From the NCBI RefSeq assembly GCF_018140925.1, contig NZ_CP073315.1, positions 992,001 through 1,056,000 on the forward strand: a stretch of 64,000 nt of DNA. The letters are read 5' to 3'. A program made the position numbers and the translations under genes. This DNA is from Psychrobacillus sp. INOP01. Lineage in GTDB: Bacteria; Bacillota; Bacilli; Bacillales_A; Planococcaceae. How positions within the stretch are numbered: the first letter of the stretch is position 1; each line of letters begins with the position of its first letter. The notes under the pieces were generated by a model, which saw only the letters and a list, made by a program, of their open reading frames with translations, ran no database searches and was not told where the DNA came from. Shown in pieces: positions 1-7,031 of this stretch.

Positions 1-170
1 CATTTCCATAATTTTATATTCAAAAGTTTTCTCCGCTAGGGAGTATTACATATTTACGAACTTGGTTCAAAGACCTTCCGAAGTCTAGTATATAACACAT
101 GTTTGTAAAATAAAAAGAGTAGTATGGTTTATTTAAGTTCAACTTTTAAATTTGTTTTAGCTTAAGATTA

Positions 171-824
171 TTAAGATAACAATGAATATTGTTTCCCTAA
201 TAAATAATTTAATGCATACTTATTTCTGTGAAATGAATTATCGACTACCTCTAAATTATTGATAATAAATAATTTATTTAATATTTTAAACAAATCTAAT
301 GTTTGATTCATTCGATTTGCTTTATTTCTTTTAGTAATATCATTTACACCATTCACACATTCTTCAAAATTAGCAACTAAATGATTAGCTAGAATATTAC
401 CGCCATGAATATACGAACATGAAATTTTATACTCATTCATTATTTTACTGTACTCTGATTCATTTAAAACCAACCTATTTTGTTCTTTTAAATCTACAAA
501 GGATTGCGAAGTAATATGAGATATGTATTCATCTTTTTTTAAAATTAACCTAATGTAGTTCTCTATAATAGATCTTTCATTTAAATATAGATATCTAGTT
601 GATTCATTTATATCATTTAAAATAAAATTAAAGAAATCTGAAATTAAAACTTCTACAAAATAAGTTTGTGGATATGCGTTCAATATATGTTTAAAAAACA
701 ATGTTTGTTTAGCTATTACTCTATAATATTCAATTGTTTTTTTATCTAATTGTGAGAGTTGTTCAATATAAGTTATAAGATCATTTATTTCCTCTTTACA
801 AATTTTTAAGCCTACTTCATTCAT
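171..824 (-). CDS. Hypothetical protein, distal gene of ParA operon
   Basis: I do not recognise this 217-residue protein. It is rich in Ile, Leu, Asn and Lys, looks all-helical and has no signal peptide or membrane segment. A S-Y-I-H-G-G motif lies near residues 137-142; such an R/H-containing motif recalls HEPN-type helical domains, but that is only a resemblance. An ATG at 824 overlaps the upstream stop codon (ATGA), so translational coupling is likely; an in-frame ATG at 836 is an alternative. It is the last gene of a three-gene unit with parA and a 116-residue protein, inside the AT-rich ssrA-side island. Function unknown. Confidence 0.7.
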   Translation of the reverse strand: MNEVGLKICKEEINDLITYIEQLSQLDKKTIEYYRVIAKQTLFFKHILNAYPQTYFVEVLISDFFNFILNDINESTRYLYLNERSIIENYIRLILKKDEYISHITSQSFVDLKEQNRLVLNESEYSKIMNEYKISCSYIHGGNILANHLVANFEECVNGVNDITKRNKANRMNQTLDLFKILNKLFIINNLEVVDNSFHRNKYALNYLLGKQYSLLS

Positions 825-1171
825 ACTTTTATCCATCCATCAAAAGTATTACCGATCTTTGATTTCGAATTTTCTAGCCGTTTATCAATCTCTTTATCAA
901 TAAATTTATACAGGTTATTCTTATACTCCAAATAAACTTTATCTTCACAATCTTCAATTAACCTTATTGTTCTAGAAACTATCGTTGTTCTTGAAGCATA
1001 AACATACTCATTAAATTCCTTATTAAAAACTTCCATCAAGAAAGATTTAGTATCTATATTTTTATCAAACAACTCTGTTGATAAAATTATTTCACTTACA
1101 ATTCCTATCAACTTATATTTTGGGGGTTTTGAATTTTTCAATTCATTTCTATAAATTTTTAATTCATCCAT
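821..1171 (-). CDS. Hypothetical 116-residue protein, middle gene of ParA operon
   Basis: Small, charged, mostly helical protein without recognised domain. The start is supported by GGAGATGCAAA before the ATG. It begins 20 bases after the parA stop and overlaps the next gene by four bases. In plasmid partition operons the gene after parA usually encodes the centromere-binding partner (ParB, ParG or similar); position and size fit that role, but no HTH or ribbon-helix-helix motif is clear, so the partner role is inference only. A segment rich in Thr, Ser and Arg near residues 60-72 could contact DNA. Confidence 0.7.
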   Translation of the reverse strand: MDELKIYRNELKNSKPPKYKLIGIVSEIILSTELFDKNIDTKSFLMEVFNKEFNEYVYASRTTIVSRTIRLIEDCEDKVYLEYKNNLYKFIDKEIDKRLENSKSKIGNTFDGWIKV

Positions 1172-1191
1172 TTTGCATCTCCAATACCCAT

Positions 1192-2157
1192 TTAATTCAC
1201 TGCTTCCAATGTAAATGCAATTTTTTCTAACATTTCATGACTAATAGATTCAATATCCTCTAATGAAGATTTATATTTTGTAGGTAAGGTTCCACTATAA
1301 CCATACTGAATATGGTTAACTATATGACTAATTGAGTCAAAAATATCTATATCATTTACGGATTTCTTTGATTCAAAATCATTTTTTATTTTTAGTTGTT
1401 TTGTATTCATATTTTTATTTACCATTGTATAAACAATTCCCAGACATTTTAAATCTATTCCTTCCGAAGCTATTAAATTACCTACTGCTGTTTGTAAAGA
1501 ATCAATACCTATAATAGAGTATCGGTCAATTCTATTAGGAATTATGTAAAAGTCTGAGGCTAAAAGTGCACTATCAGTATAGATAGTTAATGTAGGTGGA
1601 CAATCAATTATTATATAATCATATTGTTTCCTTAATCTACTTTCTGAAATAAAATTTTTCAATCGCTTAACTAAGCTAAAATCACTATTTTTATTTGCTA
1701 AAACTAAATTTAAATCACCACACAATAAATCTAAACCATCTTTCAAGTTAATTATTAAGTCTTCTGCTTTTGGTAAGGAATATCTTTTAGACATATCTAA
1801 TTGAGGTTTGAATAATTGGAAAATAGTTTTATTCTTATTCAATACTTCTAAAGTATAAAAGTTATTACTTACTTCTTCGTCTTCATCTTCATCGTCTGCA
1901 TTTCCCAGAAAAACTTCTTCTAGTGTAGTCCTAAGATCTACTTTTTCATCGTCTATAATTGTATCATCAATAACACTTTTCTTTTTATATGCATCTATCA
2001 AAGAGTGTGTTGCATTAAATTGAGGATCAATATCAATAACTAGAACATTATAATCTTCTAACTTCGCTAGGTAATCTGCTATACCTATACTAAGTGTGGT
2101 TTTACCCACTCCACCTTTCATATTGATAAACGAAATAACAGTACCATTTTTCTCCAT
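1192..2157 (-). CDS. ParA-family partition ATPase
   Basis: ParA/MinD-type deviant Walker A ATPase of 321 residues. KGGVGKT lies at residues 14-20 with the signature lysine, the A' motif DIDPQ follows at 42-46, and a Walker B-like YIIIDCPP lies in the middle. Such proteins form dynamic ATP-dependent assemblies on DNA that segregate plasmids or chromosomes. Unusual is an insertion around residues 70-100 with a strongly acidic run (DDEDEDEE). The start follows AGGGGTG. It heads a three-gene operon and has an inverted repeat about 20 bases upstream. It marks the island as plasmid-derived or as a mobile element with an episomal phase. Confidence 0.9.
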   Translation of the reverse strand: MEKNGTVISFINMKGGVGKTTLSIGIADYLAKLEDYNVLVIDIDPQFNATHSLIDAYKKKSVIDDTIIDDEKVDLRTTLEEVFLGNADDEDEDEEVSNNFYTLEVLNKNKTIFQLFKPQLDMSKRYSLPKAEDLIINLKDGLDLLCGDLNLVLANKNSDFSLVKRLKNFISESRLRKQYDYIIIDCPPTLTIYTDSALLASDFYIIPNRIDRYSIIGIDSLQTAVGNLIASEGIDLKCLGIVYTMVNKNMNTKQLKIKNDFESKKSVNDIDIFDSISHIVNHIQYGYSGTLPTKYKSSLEDIESISHEMLEKIAFTLEAVN

Positions 2158-2176
2158 TAAGACACCCCTATAATAA

Positions 2177-2196
2177 AATTAGTAATTCAACTAATT
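2177..2196. repeat. Inverted repeat upstream of parA (possible operator or centromere)
   Basis: AATTAGT and its complement ACTAATT are separated by six bases and lie 20 bases upstream of the parA start. ParA operons are often autoregulated or carry their centromere here. Only one copy is seen, so a parS role is speculative. The rest of 2197-2511 is AT-rich with a run of ten A residues near 2226 and no convincing gene. Confidence 0.35.
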
Positions 2197-2511
2197 AAAA
2201 TATTACATACTTCTCTAAATTATGCAAAAAAAAAATTTATTCATAACTTAATAATATTGGAATCGATATAGAGTCAGTGTACTATTTAGTAGCCAATTGA
2301 TGTCAACACAATCTCCACACAATATTATTATAAAAGAATAAAAAATTTGATTTTTTACATAACTATTCGATGATAGTACTTGGTTTGTTAAAAATACTTG
2401 ATGGTACTGTAATAAAAGTAGAAATAAATCGCGAGGGGATTAAGTTATTTAGAATGTAGAGATGCTGCTTTGTGTAGATAAAGTTACGCTGACTCTTGTC
2501 TATACTTATCG

Positions 2512-2622
2512 CTATGAGATACAATAAAATCCGCCACGTTTGGTTGTGCATAAAAAGTTTTGAAACCATTGTGTAAATTGTGCAGTAGCCTGACCTACAC
2601 CATTAAGTACCCCGTCCTCCAT
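2512..2622 (-). CDS. Small ORF with strong RBS (36 residues), possibly truncated
   Basis: Starts with ATG at 2622 behind AAGGGGATGCT. It encodes a 36-residue peptide beginning MEDGVLNGVGQ, amphipathic in the middle, and stops at 2512. Another frame stays open beyond this stop to 2363, so it may be the start of a decayed or frameshifted gene. The start resembles N-termini of some conjugative-transfer membrane proteins, but it is too short to assign. It follows the 57-residue ORF on the same strand with a 23-base gap. Confidence 0.35.
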   Translation of the reverse strand: MEDGVLNGVGQATAQFTQWFQNFLCTTKRGGFYCIS

Positions 2623-2645
2623 AGCATCCCCTTGCTACGCTATTT

Positions 2646-2819
2646 TTATTTGCACAATTTTGCATAGTATTTATTGATTATCTTTTCTTGTTTTACTATC
2701 AAATCGTGCATCGCTATTGCTTTAATATCACCTTTAGATACTCCCTTACCTTCGATAATGGATTGATTTCTCATCGCTAATCTAATCATACTATCGATTA
2801 TATTATTATTATCCTTCAT
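2646..2819 (-). CDS. Small hypothetical protein (57 residues)
   Basis: An ATG at 2819 preceded by AAAGGAGAGTACATGA gives a 57-residue, highly charged, probably helical peptide beginning MKDNNNIIDS and ending in a Lys-rich tail. The strong ribosome site and codon use like the neighbouring island genes support it as real. Small basic helical proteins in plasmid and phage modules are often regulators or accessory replication factors, but no family is recognised. Confidence 0.55.
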   Translation of the reverse strand: MKDNNNIIDSMIRLAMRNQSIIEGKGVSKGDIKAIAMHDLIVKQEKIINKYYAKLCK

Positions 2820-2930
2820 TCATGTACTCTCCTTTCTCTATACTCCGCTACGCTGCGTATGTGGTCGTTTCACTCCCACTATTGATAGCTAATATAGTAT
2901 TTATTTCTAAACATGCACTCATCACATGGA

Positions 2931-2951
2931 GAGGGATAGTTTGTATCCCTC
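2931..2951. repeat. Short hairpin in the 2820-3050 gap
   Basis: GAGGGAT and ATCCCTC are separated by seven bases. There is no U-tract on either side, so it is not a standard terminator. It lies between the ATPase gene and the 57-residue ORF, in a 230-base stretch with no convincing gene on either strand. Confidence 0.4.
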
Positions 2952-3050
2952 GGAGTGTGTGTAGTGTATTTATTCTTTCTTTAAGGAAATGTTTTATAAA
3001 TCCTTATATATCAACGTTTGTAGTGTTATTTGCTAGTTTTATTATGCAAA

Positions 3051-4319
3051 TTAGACCTCATTATTTAAGTATTTTTCTAACAGTGTTCGCATTCGTTCTG
3101 ATGGAATATAAACATTGATTGGTTCATCGTTACGAATAGCACTACGGAATAGCCATTGTAGTAATTCTGATAAAGCAAACATATCTTCATCTACTTTAAT
3201 TTCATGCGAATGGAAGAAACGCTTAATCATAGGATTCATATAACGATTCGCTAAATAAATACAACTCGTAGCTAATGAGTATTCATTGGTCGCCCTTGCA
3301 TTTAACGGCACAAAAGATTTCTTTAATCCACTTGGTGTTAATGATTTCTGAAAATCTTTAAATGTAGTCCAGATAACCTTTTTAGTAGAACACTGCATTT
3401 TGTGACGATAAAAATTGTAGCTATTGTTCTTAATCATATTCTTATATTTGTCACTCTTTAAATTGACGGTTAAATAACTTTTGCTAAAAGCATTAAACTT
3501 CTCACCAATCTTGTTAATATCTCTGTTGTCACTAGGTGAAGAATAGTAAATGTTAATCAACGATTTAAAATGCTTTCTGTTTTCCCCCGTTCTACCCTTA
3601 TACTCATTCAAAGAGTAGCCACTACCTTCTAAATAGCCGACTGATTTATAATTAAATTTCATGTTGAATAAACGATAGTAATAACACTGAATTTGCCCTT
3701 CAAACATATACGTCAAAATATAAACTTCATTGAATACCTTAAATAGATCCGTTGGAAAAAGCCAATACATTTTGGCTTCATCAAATAAAACTAAATTCCC
3801 CGCATTTGCGATATTTCTAATGGATTGATAATTGCCACAGTCATAGTCCCTAGCATTCCATGTAACTTCTCCACGATTGCCAATACTTATAATAGGTATA
3901 CCTTCTTCATCAACAGAATTGTTAAGAATCCTTATATCATCGGGTGTCATACTAACTTCATCTATCACATCAATTACTTCATCAAGGATTAGAATATAAT
4001 TTTCTGCTTCTAAAAGTTGAATCAATTCTGCATCACTTCTTTTTAATAAAGCATGAGTAGATGCAATGTTCTCACCATTAGCAATAGCTTGTTTTAGCGA
4101 TTCAAGTTTACTTTTCTTACCTTTTTGTTCTGGCTGAATAAATTTCTTAGTAGTATTTTCAATTACTCTATCTATCTCTGTTAGATAGGGTGTAATAAAT
4201 ATAAATTTCATATAAGCTGGACTTTCATTTATATATTGAATAGCCCAACTTGTTTTGCCACTTCCCATAATTGAGTCTACTACTGTAATTGGATTTCTAT
4301 TTTGTACTAATGATTTCAT
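3051..4319 (-). CDS. DEAD/DEAH-type helicase-like ATPase of the island
   Basis: 422-residue P-loop protein. Walker A MGSGKTS lies at residues 18-24 and a DE-containing Walker B (LILDEV) near residue 113, followed by a long C-terminal part without recognised motifs. The layout matches superfamily 2 helicase-like proteins of phages, plasmids and integrative elements, which usually act in replication or its initiation. No separate Rep initiator is visible in the window part of the island. The start follows AAAGGAGAT. It is AT-rich and unlike the surrounding core genome. Its exact role, whether helicase, primase partner or origin binding, cannot be told. Confidence 0.65.
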   Translation of the reverse strand: MKSLVQNRNPITVVDSIMGSGKTSWAIQYINESPAYMKFIFITPYLTEIDRVIENTTKKFIQPEQKGKKSKLESLKQAIANGENIASTHALLKRSDAELIQLLEAENYILILDEVIDVIDEVSMTPDDIRILNNSVDEEGIPIISIGNRGEVTWNARDYDCGNYQSIRNIANAGNLVLFDEAKMYWLFPTDLFKVFNEVYILTYMFEGQIQCYYYRLFNMKFNYKSVGYLEGSGYSLNEYKGRTGENRKHFKSLINIYYSSPSDNRDINKIGEKFNAFSKSYLTVNLKSDKYKNMIKNNSYNFYRHKMQCSTKKVIWTTFKDFQKSLTPSGLKKSFVPLNARATNEYSLATSCIYLANRYMNPMIKRFFHSHEIKVDEDMFALSELLQWLFRSAIRNDEPINVYIPSERMRTLLEKYLNNEV

Positions 4320-4414
4320 AAAATATCTCCTTTAATTTTTTTATAAGGAATAACCCTTACTCTTAGGTACTTGCAATTTAACTTCAATTTAGGACGATCA
4401 CTATAAAAAACTTC

Positions 4415-4457
4415 AAATAAAAAGCACCTAATTGAGAATTACTCAATTAAATGCTTG
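4415..4457 (-). terminator. Rho-independent terminator after the integrase
   Basis: On the minus strand AGCA-tt-TAATTGAG and CTCAATTA-gg-TGCT form a stem followed by TTTTT. It ends the integrase transcript before the ATPase gene. Confidence 0.75.
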
Positions 4458-4485
4458 CGATTGTTTCTATATTAAGTACACAATA

Positions 4486-5460
4486 TTATAAAAAATCTCT
4501 TAAATTTGTTGCTACTTCTTCGACATCTAAATCTAAATACTGAGTTGTCACCGCTAAATCCGAATGCCCCAATGCTTTACTTATGAGTACAATACTCGCC
4601 CCTTTATCAAGTAAGTTCTTCGCAAATGCCCTTCTAATAGCATGTGCATTGATATTTTCTATACCTAATCGTTTCGAATATTTGTTCAGTTGCTTAGAAA
4701 TAGCACAGTTAGATGATTTACTTTTATTCATAGGTAAACCGTTCTGCGTAATAAATACATTTCGATTATCTGTTTCAAAGTGGTAGCGGATGCCCTCATT
4801 TAATTTTATTAGTATTTTTAACATAGCCGATAATTCTTCATCAATGGGTAACTTTAAAAACTTATGATTTTTTAATGTTGATCCGTCTAAATTTAAACAA
4901 AGATTCTCAAAGTCCACATGACGTTCTCTTAGTTCACCTAACGTACGAATCCGAATACCTGTCTTGTACATCAATTTAATTGCCGCTGCATCTCTAAATC
5001 CAATAAATGTACTTTGGTCAATCACTTTTAATAATCTATCTATATCTGATTCTTTAGCACCTTTCTTAACTTCCTTATCAATTTTGATATGAATGTTATT
5101 CCAAAACTTCTCTTTAATCCAACCGTTATTAAAGAACTTACTCAATACTGCCTTTGTGGACTTTAAACGGATTAACTTAGTACGTGACGATACTTCTAGA
5201 ACATCTAAATAATGATAAATTGATTCAACTGTTACATCCTCAACGTATTGTAAACTATTGATAGTTATGAATTGATTAAAGATGTATTCATAGCTTTCTA
5301 TCGTGCGTTGACGATTCCCCGCTATCCTCATCTGCTGAAATACTGTCTCAAGTGCAGCACGAATTGTTAAACTGTTGTTTATCACTTCATAATTCTTTGA
5401 TGGCAGTACAACTACGTCACCATTTACTGCAAATACTCCATGCTTTCTACTTCTAGACAT
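4486..5460 (-). CDS. Tyrosine recombinase (site-specific integrase)
   Basis: 324-residue phage-integrase-family recombinase. An N-terminal SAM-like DNA-binding domain (about 28-110) precedes the catalytic domain with Arg170 in KTGIR, His273-x-x-Arg276 in HAIRR, His299 in LGH and nucleophile Tyr308 in TQYL. It catalyses integration and excision of the island. It lies at the island end nearest ssrA, as expected for the cognate integrase of an ssrA-targeted element. ATG at 5460 is preferred over TTG at 5463 because GGGAGG sits eight bases upstream. That RBS lies inside the 3' arm of a terminator hairpin, so translation may be conditional. Confidence 0.93.
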   Translation of the reverse strand: MSRSRKHGVFAVNGDVVVLPSKNYEVINNSLTIRAALETVFQQMRIAGNRQRTIESYEYIFNQFITINSLQYVEDVTVESIYHYLDVLEVSSRTKLIRLKSTKAVLSKFFNNGWIKEKFWNNIHIKIDKEVKKGAKESDIDRLLKVIDQSTFIGFRDAAAIKLMYKTGIRIRTLGELRERHVDFENLCLNLDGSTLKNHKFLKLPIDEELSAMLKILIKLNEGIRYHFETDNRNVFITQNGLPMNKSKSSNCAISKQLNKYSKRLGIENINAHAIRRAFAKNLLDKGASIVLISKALGHSDLAVTTQYLDLDVEEVATNLRDFL

Positions 5461-5462
5461 CA

Positions 5463-5500
5463 AAAAAAACCTCCCAATTCATTGTTTGAATTAGAAGGTC
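5463..5500 (-). terminator. Terminator overlapping the integrase RBS
   Basis: On the minus strand a 12-13 bp stem (5' arm 5500-5488, seven-base loop, 3' arm 5480-5468, two G-U pairs) is followed by eight U residues directly before the integrase ATG. It ends the membrane-protein transcript. The 3' arm carries GGGAGG, the integrase ribosome site, so read-through RNA would sequester it. Confidence 0.8.
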
Positions 5501-5516
5501 TTAAACCAAATTGAAG

Positions 5517-5921
5517 TTAACTAGTTTCCTCTTTTCTAGCTGCTATAGTTAGTAATGTCAATCCTAGAGAATATAGAGTTAATATATTCTGTAATTTTAT
5601 AATTACTTCAAATGAAATATTTATCCATGCTATAAAAACAATCAAAATAGTAAGTGGAATTGATAATACCATTAAGGATTCTTTTAACGAGTATGTACAC
5701 CAATACATAGCTAAAAAGAAATTATTATTTAGGGATTCCCTATACTTCATATTATTTAAGATTGTAGATAAATAATCATTTAAAGCTAAGATAGTAACAA
5801 AAATGGCTATACCGACTAAAACTATTGAGGGTAAGGAAAAATCACCAAAAAAATAGAAAATTGAAAAGGTAAAAAAACCCAACCCGATGGAGACTATTAA
5901 CTTCTTTGAATCCTTAAACAT
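5517..5921 (-). CDS. Small membrane protein of the island
   Basis: 134-residue protein with about four hydrophobic segments (near 10-30, 33-50, 75-100 and 105-125 of the mature frame), Lys at the N-terminus and a charged C-terminal tail ending KEETS. No family recognised. The start at 5921 follows GGTGGAG; an in-frame upstream codon at 5936 lies too close to that site. It sits between the integrase and the ssrA 3' end, so it belongs to the island. Small membrane proteins here can be immunity, superinfection-exclusion or toxin-related, but nothing in the sequence decides. Confidence 0.65.
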   Translation of the reverse strand: MFKDSKKLIVSIGLGFFTFSIFYFFGDFSLPSIVLVGIAIFVTILALNDYLSTILNNMKYRESLNNNFFLAMYWCTYSLKESLMVLSIPLTILIVFIAWINISFEVIIKLQNILTLYSLGLTLLTIAARKEETS

Positions 5922-5950
5922 GAATCTCCACCCCATTTATTAACAGTAAC

Positions 5951-6058
5951 ACATAGTTAACTGTATACTAAATTTACAGGGATGAAAATAGGGATATTCA
6001 ACAAGAGTTCGACTCCCGTTCAATATCCCTAATCTGTAAAACCTTGATATGACTATGT
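5951..6058. repeat. Extended imperfect palindrome next to ssrA 3' end
   Basis: Nested inverted segments share one centre near 6010: ACATAGT/ACTATGT (5951/6052), TTTACAG/CTGTAAA (5973/6034), AGGGATATT/AATATCCCT (5990/6022), AAC/GTT and GAGT/ACTC around a TCG loop. It could fold as a cruciform or as a long RNA hairpin. It lies 18 bases beyond the ssrA 3' end, between the island and the integration target. No U-tract follows, so it is not a simple terminator. Confidence 0.7.
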
Positions 6059-6075
6059 TTATAGTCATTTAAATA

Positions 6076-6427
6076 TGGAGACGGCGGGATTTGAACCCGC
6101 GTCCAGAAACTCTAACACTTAAGCTTCTACGCGTGTATCTTACCTATTTAAAGTTTCGCGTAGCATTATGCCGATAAGCGGGCGTTGTGTACGCTAACTT
6201 GGAAATCTCTTGCAGACAGCTCAAGTGGCACTGCCTACCGTATCCCACTAAAGTTGAGCTTTACCTAGCCACATGGGCGATGGATAGATAAAGCAGATCC
6301 GAGCTTACGCTGCGAATGCTAAGTTGTTGTTTGTTTTGCCTGTTGTTATAAGTTCCGTTTTTACGGAGCCGAGCCTCCGACGCGCAACTCAAGCTCAGAC
6401 TATCCCTGTCGAATCCATAACGTCCCC
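6076..6427 (-). ncRNA. ssrA: Transfer-messenger RNA (tmRNA)
   Basis: 352-nt tmRNA. The 5' end GGGGACG pairs with CGTCTCC at the 3' end (one G-U) followed by discriminator A; CCA is not encoded. The T-arm GGGTTCAAATCCC and the conserved GATTCGACAGGGAT near the 5' end are present. The tag reading frame (6340-6305) encodes GKTNNNLAFAA then TAA, giving a 12-residue degradation tag with the charged Ala. That is shorter than the B. subtilis tag and closer to Listeria or Staphylococcus tags. tmRNA with SmpB rescues stalled ribosomes. Its 3' end abuts the island, so it is the likely attachment site. Confidence 0.97.
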
Positions 6428-6516
6428 GTTTATGGAATGTAAGCTTAGTTACATAGCTTACTATACATCAAAAATGGTCAAAATTCAAGTGAGACATTCT
6501 ACCAGCTATGGTAATG

Positions 6517-6984
6517 TTACTGGTTACGTTCTTTAAATGCTCTTTCGATATCACGCTTAGCCTCTTTTTTCTTCAAGACGTCACGTTTATCGTAATCTTT
6601 TTTCCCTTTACCTACACCGATCAATACTTTGGCATAGCCACTTTTCAAATACATTTTCAGCGGCACGATGGTATAACCATCTCTTTTTGTTTCACCAATT
6701 AAAGTGCTTATCTGTTTTTTGTGCAGCAATAGCTTTCTCGCTCGGAGCGGATCGTGGTTAAATCGATTTCCTTGCTCATATGGACTGATATGCATGTTGG
6801 AAATCCACGCTTCGTTATTACGAATACGTATGAAAGCATCCTTCAATTGCACTTTACCGTTACGAATAGATTTAATCTCTGTTCCTTGAAGAACTATCCC
6901 TGCTTCGATTGTTTCTTCAATGTAATAATCATGATTTGCTTTTTTGTTCTGTGCAAGTACCTTATCATCATGCTTTTTAGCCAT
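6517..6984 (-). CDS. smpB: SsrA-binding protein SmpB
   Basis: 155-residue SmpB with the typical MAKK start, [29 protein letters not shown] and a basic C-terminal tail ([20 protein letters not shown]) that enters the mRNA channel. It binds the tRNA-like domain of tmRNA and delivers it to stalled ribosomes. ATG at 6984 is chosen because GAGGGGTG lies six bases upstream; the codon at 6993 overlaps that site. It lies between rnr and ssrA, the standard Bacillales order. Confidence 0.97.
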   Translation of the reverse strand: MAKKHDDKVLAQNKKANHDYYIEETIEAGIVLQGTEIKSIRNGKVQLKDAFIRIRNNEAWISNMHISPYEQGNRFNHDPLRARKLLLHKKQISTLIGETKRDGYTIVPLKMYLKSGYAKVLIGVGKGKKDYDKRDVLKKKEAKRDIERAFKERNQ

Positions 6985-7009
6985 TTCATTCACCCCTCAA
7001 AAACTGAGA

Positions 7010-7031
7010 AAGAGCGACAGTCATCGCTCTT
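7010..7031 (-). terminator. Hairpin between rnr and smpB
   Basis: AAGAGCGA and TCGCTCTT form an eight-base stem right after the rnr stop. The tail is TCTCAGTTTTT rather than a clean U-run, so it may be a weak terminator or an RNA-processing or stability element. Confidence 0.4.

Larger units (their letters stand above)
4378..5520. repeat. 13-bp inverted repeat flanking the integrase
   Basis: TTAACTTCAATTT at 4378-4390 recurs in inverse orientation at 5508-5520, with the integrase and its terminators between. The copies are exact over 13 bases. Possible roles are integrase arm-type or excisionase binding, or transcription punctuation; chance is possible in such AT-rich DNA. Confidence 0.4.

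Noticed and set aside
2363-2569. 68-residue ORF on the minus strand
   Set aside because: No ribosome site; more likely the out-of-frame remainder of the 36-residue ORF.
2822-3118. Hydrophobic 98-residue ORF on the plus strand
   Set aside because: No ribosome site, and it overlaps the 3' end of the ATPase gene and the RBS of the 57-residue ORF in antisense.
6008-6018. GTTCGACTCCCG as a tRNA T-arm fragment at the island end
   Set aside because: The flanking bases do not form a T-stem; it is better explained as the centre of the large palindrome.
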